From assembly GCA_002068375.1 (NCBI GenBank), contig MVZL01000064.1, forward strand, positions 1-7,074: a DNA stretch of 7,074 bases. Direction: 5' to 3'. The DNA comes from Tenericutes bacterium ADurb.BinA155 (GTDB lineage Bacteria; Bacillota_I; Bacilli_A; RFN20; CAG-826). A program made the position numbers and the translations under genes. Under the pieces are notes generated by a model, which made no database searches, had not been told where the DNA came from, and saw only the letters and a list, made by a program, of their open reading frames with translations. Of this stretch, positions 3,971 through 7,074 are shown in pieces. Each line of letters opens with the position of its first letter. The stretch's first letter is position 1.

Positions 3971-6313
3971 ATGAAAAAGAGCGTCACTGTATTATCCATA
4001 GTCGGACTACTCCTCGCGATTATCGGAGCCGTCTTAGCGTATTTGCTTCCTGGCGTTTTGAAGTTCTACGAGAACCCGGCCGCCTTCCTCTCGATTTGGG
4101 GTTACGTCCTCCAGGCGTTCACATTCCAGAATCTCAACATGGGGAGCATCGTCTTCCTATCGCTTATTGGCGTCACCATTGTCTTCTTTGTTTTACAGCT
4201 CATCCTTCTCATCGCTAATCGCCATCCTAAAGCCCTCCTTGTGATGTTCGCTTGGCTCCTCGTTGGCATGATTGCGACCGCCTTCAGCATCATCGTTTTC
4301 CAAGATGGTTTCTTCAAAGACTACACGAGTTCGGCCGGCGAAGTCATTCACGATTCCGGCATGTTTTATTTCGTGTGGCGCCTCCGCGACGTCGGTCTGC
4401 TCAATGTCGGCACGGTGATTCTCGCCTACACCCCAGTGGCCTTAGTCCTCATTGGTTTCGTCTTAATGCTCATCGCCGAGATCCAAGACTTGGTTTTGAT
4501 CGGCCAAGAACCCGGGACCCCGAAGCGGGACTATGCGGCGGACCTCGATAATGGCAACAAAGTGGTGGTGGTTCGCGAAGACAAAGCGAGCGAAGCCCCT
4601 TCAAGCGAAGAAATCCGTTCGATGCTCCGCGATGAACTCGCGGGCCAAAAAGCCGAAGAACAACGTCACGGGTCGGGCGAATATCCTCATGCCGCGGCTG
4701 AACAAGAATATGCCGATCGTGGCGGTCACGCTTATAACGCCCCGATGGCCCCGATGCCTCCGATGGGCCAAACCCCGATCATCAATGGACCGCTTCTCGT
4801 CCAATACATCAATACCTATAGTCCGGCCGGTGCCCCAGTGAGCGCCCCCGCTCCCCAGCCGAATCCGCAAGAAGGAAAAGCCGCCCCGGCTGGCGTTCCT
4901 TTAACCGAAGTTCAGGGCGTGGTGGAGAATCGGGAGAAACCTTTGACCGCCGAGGAGATCCGCAAGCTCATTAAAGAAGAGCTCGGCGAGAAAAAAGAGA
5001 CCCCGGTCATCGTGAATCTGCCCGCTCAAGAAAAGAAAGAAGATAGCCCCACCCTCACCAAAGAAGATATTTCGAAGATCGTCGCCGATGAACTCAAGGC
5101 CGCCTTAAAAGAGCAAGAGCCCGAAGTGAAGCCCGAACCCGAAACCGAACCCGATGTGGTGGTGGAGCCGACTCCGGTCGCTAGTTTAAGCGCCGAAGAT
5201 ATCCGCCTCATCATCGCCGAAGAATTAACCGCCGCCAAAGACCAGGCCGATGAAGAGGCCCGGAAGAAAGCGGAGGAAGAAGCCGCGGCCAAACAAGCGG
5301 AAGAAGAGAAAAAGAAGGCCGAAAAACCCGAACCTTCCGTTCGCGATGTGATCAAAGAAGAACTCGCGGCTTTCCATGCGCAAGAGGAAGCCGAAAAGCA
5401 AAAGGAACTCGAGGAGCAGAAGAAAGCCGAGGAAGCGAAGAAAGCCGAAGAGGCCAAGCAAGCGGAAGAGGCGAAGAAAGCCGAGACCGCAAAAGCCCCG
5501 GTCGAAGTGAAGCCAGAAGAAGGTAAGCCCGCCGAGAAGAAGCCGGAAGAAAAGCCGGCGGCTCTCACTCCCGAAGAAATCCGGAAGATCATCGCGGAAG
5601 AATTCGCGAAGCAACAACCGAAAGCCGAGCCGAAGCCCGCCGAGGAGAAATCTCTCACGGCCGACGATATCCGCAACGTGATCAAAGAAGAACTCGCGGG
5701 TCTTCTCCAAGAAAAGAAAGAAGAACCGAAAGCCGCCCCGGCGGAAGCGGCCAAGCCCGCCCCGGTCGTGGTGGTTGTGAATTCCGAAAAGAAGGAAGAA
5801 GCGGCCCCGGTTAATGCCGAACCGGCCAAACGGGTCGTCGGCGCGGTCAACCCCAATCTCCCCCCTCATCCGAAAATCATCCGGATTCCCTTCCCGACTC
5901 GGATGCTCTCGGCCGAAAAAGCGCTCCAGAATAACTACAACGAATTAAAGAGCGACATCATGGCCTATGGCGTGAAGTCCCGGGTCTCGAATTCGGGCGA
6001 CACCTTCCGTCTCCATAAGGTGACTTACGTGAAACTCACGATCGCGGGCAAGGGCTTAAAACTCTACTACGCCCTCAATCCCCAGGATTACGCGAACACC
6101 ACCTTGCCGATCCAAGACGCTGGCCATAAATCGATCTACAAAGAGATTCCGCTCGTCTTCAAGGTCAAGAGCGATCTCTCGTTACGGAGAGCCAAGCAGC
6201 TCGTCGCCGATGTGATGGCGAAGGGCGGGCTCGAGCAAGGCAAGATCGAACCCAATAACTGGGCGGCCGCACTCAAAGATTACAAAGACCAAGGCGAAGA
6301 CGACGACGATTAA
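3971..6313 (+). CDS. Large four-helix membrane protein with cytoplasmic repeat region and C-terminal domain, function unknown
   Basis: 780 residues in three parts. (1) Four hydrophobic helices at about 7-30, 58-82, 88-111 and 148-170. Basic MKK, ANRHPK and GTPKR flanks predict both ends in the cytoplasm, with two outside loops of about 27 and 36 residues. (2) Residues 171-620 are highly charged and rich in Lys, Glu, Ala and Pro, with a Met/Pro-rich stretch near 258-270. Seven copies of a motif like LTxEEIRxxIxEEL start at 210, 325, 362, 406, 452, 532 and 562; TolA-like helix or coiled coil covers 422-450 and 470-508. (3) A globular alpha/beta-looking domain at about 636-756 (from IIRIPFPTRMLSAEKAL to AKQLVADVMAKGGL) is followed by an acidic tail ending in DDDD. 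I recall similar C-terminal domains in uncharacterised Firmicutes proteins with varied N-terminal parts, but cannot name the family. The start has a ribosome binding site and fits the first helix. The gene appears to be its own transcription unit. A membrane-anchored scaffold is the likeliest role, inferred from shape alone. Confidence 0.85.
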   Translation: MKKSVTVLSIVGLLLAIIGAVLAYLLPGVLKFYENPAAFLSIWGYVLQAFTFQNLNMGSIVFLSLIGVTIVFFVLQLILLIANRHPKALLVMFAWLLVGMIATAFSIIVFQDGFFKDYTSSAGEVIHDSGMFYFVWRLRDVGLLNVGTVILAYTPVALVLIGFVLMLIAEIQDLVLIGQEPGTPKRDYAADLDNGNKVVVVREDKASEAPSSEEIRSMLRDELAGQKAEEQRHGSGEYPHAAAEQEYADRGGHAYNAPMAPMPPMGQTPIINGPLLVQYINTYSPAGAPVSAPAPQPNPQEGKAAPAGVPLTEVQGVVENREKPLTAEEIRKLIKEELGEKKETPVIVNLPAQEKKEDSPTLTKEDISKIVADELKAALKEQEPEVKPEPETEPDVVVEPTPVASLSAEDIRLIIAEELTAAKDQADEEARKKAEEEAAAKQAEEEKKKAEKPEPSVRDVIKEELAAFHAQEEAEKQKELEEQKKAEEAKKAEEAKQAEEAKKAETAKAPVEVKPEEGKPAEKKPEEKPAALTPEEIRKIIAEEFAKQQPKAEPKPAEEKSLTADDIRNVIKEELAGLLQEKKEEPKAAPAEAAKPAPVVVVVNSEKKEEAAPVNAEPAKRVVGAVNPNLPPHPKIIRIPFPTRMLSAEKALQNNYNELKSDIMAYGVKSRVSNSGDTFRLHKVTYVKLTIAGKGLKLYYALNPQDYANTTLPIQDAGHKSIYKEIPLVFKVKSDLSLRRAKQLVADVMAKGGLEQGKIEPNNWAAALKDYKDQGEDDDD
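4598..5695 (+). repeat. Seven dispersed copies of a 14-residue helix motif within the membrane protein
   Basis: Copies lie at 4598-4639, 4943-4984, 5054-5095, 5186-5227, 5324-5365, 5564-5605 and 5654-5695. The consensus is L-T/S-x-E-E/D-I-R-x-x-I-x-E-E-L. The T/S-x-x-E/D start is a classic helix-capping box, and Ile6, Ile10 and Leu14 would line one face of a three-turn helix. Glu13 is present in all seven copies, and Arg7 in all but the third (Ser). The fifth copy has lost the capping half (KPEPSV). Spacings vary from 30 to 115 residues, so these are dispersed modules and not a continuous solenoid. Confidence 0.85.
5348..5699 (+). repeat. Exact 22-base DNA repeat linking motif copies five and seven
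   Basis: Identical 22-base sequences occupy 5348-5369 and 5678-5699. Both encode VIKEELA plus the first base of the next codon. They are 330 bases (110 codons) apart, so recombination between them would delete or add an in-frame block. Confidence 0.8.
5423..5494 (+). repeat. Four tandem hexapeptide repeats, KAEEAK type
   Basis: Residues 485-508 read KAEEAK, KAEEAK, QAEEAK, KAETAK. The DNA copies differ at synonymous positions (GCC/GCG, GAG/GAA), so this is not a fresh perfect microsatellite. The composition predicts a rigid, soluble alpha-helix like that of TolA. Confidence 0.85.
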
Positions 6314-6324
6314 ACAAAGAAACG

Positions 6325-6352
6325 ACCCGTGGATGCGAATTCACGGGTTTTT
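6325..6352 (+). terminator. Rho-independent terminator with a GCGA tetraloop
   Basis: ACCCGTG-GAT (6325-6334) pairs with ATT-CACGGGT (6339-6348), one G-U pair included, closing a GNRA-type loop GCGA (6335-6338). The T tract is TTTTT with a further CTT. It begins 11 bases after the TAA of the repeat-protein gene and separates it from the next gene. Confidence 0.93.
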
Positions 6353-6362
6353 CTTACCCTCT

Positions 6363-6392
6363 TTGCGTAGACGCGCGCGATTATGATAAGAT
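6363..6392 (+). promoter_or_regulatory. Candidate promoter of the CNNM/CorC-type gene, with CGCGCGCG in the spacer
   Basis: TTGCGT (6363-6368) and TAAGAT (6387-6392) are 18 bases apart; TATGAT (6382-6387) is an overlapping alternative -10. The spacer contains CGCGCGCG (6372-6379), as in the promoter at 3906-3934. Predicted start near 6399 gives a leader of about 43 bases. Confidence 0.4.
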
Positions 6393-6441
6393 ACCTTACG
6401 TCGAGATTTAAAAGAAAGGTAACGGCTGCAGACAGTAATTG

Positions 6442-7074
6442 ATGGATCCCCTTATAGGACTTTATATCGGCCTCATCGTCTTCTTCATCGTGATGTGTGC
6501 CTTCTATAGCTCCACCGAGACCGCCTTCGGTTGCCTCAATAAATACAAATTCAAAGTCGAAGCGGATGACGGTTCAAAGACCGCCGCTTTGATCGTCCGC
6601 CTCTACGACCATTTCGATACCACCTTGATCTCGGTCTTGATCGGGAACAACGTTTTCGCGATCGCGATCTCGACGGTTTCGACTTGGGTCTTCATGGATT
6701 TCTTCAAAGGGATCCTCGACGACAACGTGATCTCGCTCATCGCCTCGATCGTGATGGCGGTCATCTCCTATCTTTTCGGCGACACCATCCCGAAGATGGT
6801 CGCGAAGAAGATCCCGAACAAGATCGCGAAGATCAACGTCTATCCGATGGAGTTCTTCATCATTCTTTTCTATCCGGTCTCCTTGGTCTACCGCGGTCTC
6901 ACTTGGCTCCTCAAAAAGATCTTCCGGACCAAGACCCCGCCCGAGCTCACCCCCGAAGATTTCAATAACGTCCTTGAGAAGGTCGAGGCCAAAGGGGCAC
7001 TCGAAGAGAACGAAACCGACATCATCCAGAAATTTACCTCCGCGCAGGTGGAGGCGCTGAAGCAGACCATACCC
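6442..7074 (+). CDS. CNNM/CorC-type DUF21 membrane protein, probable Mg2+ transport (3' end outside window)
   Basis: The first 211 residues, still open at the window end, match the CNNM/CorC (HlyC/CorC) family, whose members export or control magnesium at the cell membrane. The DUF21 transmembrane domain has helices at about 5-21, 61-86, 95-112 and 135-157. Family landmarks are SSTETAFGCLN (23-33), LIGNNVFAIA (66-75) and GDTIPKMVAKK (113-123), where most relatives have GExxPK, so Glu is replaced by Asp. GALEENETDII (185-195) is the usual lead-in to the CBS pair, which lies beyond the window, as would any CorC/HlyC C-terminal domain. ATG 6442 is the only good start: a TAA lies two codons upstream, and TTG 6439 is adjacent. 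No ribosome binding site lies at normal distance; AAAGG (6415-6419) is 22 bases away and can be paired with upstream bases. The last dozen codons fit the family poorly (see findings). Confidence 0.88.
   Translation, partial: MDPLIGLYIGLIVFFIVMCAFYSSTETAFGCLNKYKFKVEADDGSKTAALIVRLYDHFDTTLISVLIGNNVFAIAISTVSTWVFMDFFKGILDDNVISLIASIVMAVISYLFGDTIPKMVAKKIPNKIAKINVYPMEFFIILFYPVSLVYRGLTWLLKKIFRTKTPPELTPEDFNNVLEKVEAKGALEENETDIIQKFTSAQVEALKQTIP

Noticed and set aside
4598..5695. Repeats within the large gene as a CRISPR array or mobile element
   Set aside because: The copies are in frame, vary in DNA sequence and spacing, and encode a conserved peptide motif, so they are protein repeats.
5026..5856. Long open frame on the minus strand opposite the repeat region (276 codons), and a second at 5225-5869
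   Set aside because: Both arise from the Lys/Glu/Ala-rich codons of the plus-strand gene, giving Ser/Phe/Ala- or Phe/Leu/Arg-rich text without domain features. The plus-strand protein has clear helices, motifs and a ribosome binding site.

Overview
The window reads as a chromosomal piece of a Firmicutes/Tenericutes-type bacterium. I cannot place it closer than a probable uncultured member of the Bacilli or their mollicute relatives. The reasons are purine-rich AGGAGG-like ribosome binding sites, compact Rho-independent terminators, a Bacillus-like CTP synthase, and a C-terminal domain I remember from uncharacterised Firmicutes proteins. The standard code is in use: tryptophan is TGG and TGA appears as a stop. 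Codons favour C in third position (CTC, ATC, GTC). There is no sign of a phage, insertion sequence, CRISPR array, tRNA or rRNA.

Layout. Bases 1-239 hold the 3' end of a small membrane-protein gene. After about 200 intergenic bases comes pyrG (447-2051, +), whose leader can fold into two hairpins, the second covering the ribosome binding site. A terminator at 2055-2086 serves pyrG and the convergent TetR-family regulator gene (2097-2714, -). That regulator gene has a promoter so close to its ATG that the mRNA should be leaderless or nearly so, with an inverted repeat between the promoter elements that could be its own operator. Divergent from it is a diacylglycerol/lipid kinase gene (2886-3815, +). 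Next is a 780-residue membrane protein (3971-6313, +): four membrane helices, a long charged Lys/Glu/Ala/Pro-rich region with seven copies of a 14-residue helix motif, and a folded C-terminal domain. It ends in a clean terminator with a GCGA tetraloop. The last gene (from 6442, +) is a CNNM/CorC-type DUF21 membrane protein cut off by the window end before its CBS domains.

How the genes relate. PyrG makes CTP, used for CDP-diacylglycerol as well as RNA. The lipid kinase returns diacylglycerol to phosphatidic acid. The regulator sits divergent to the kinase and may control it. The two last genes encode membrane proteins, and both have an eight-base CGCGCGCG block just upstream of a promoter-like -10. 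A membrane or envelope theme is therefore plausible, but every gene appears to have its own signals, so this is not one operon. The least understood object, and the best candidate for something undescribed, is the 780-residue repeat protein.
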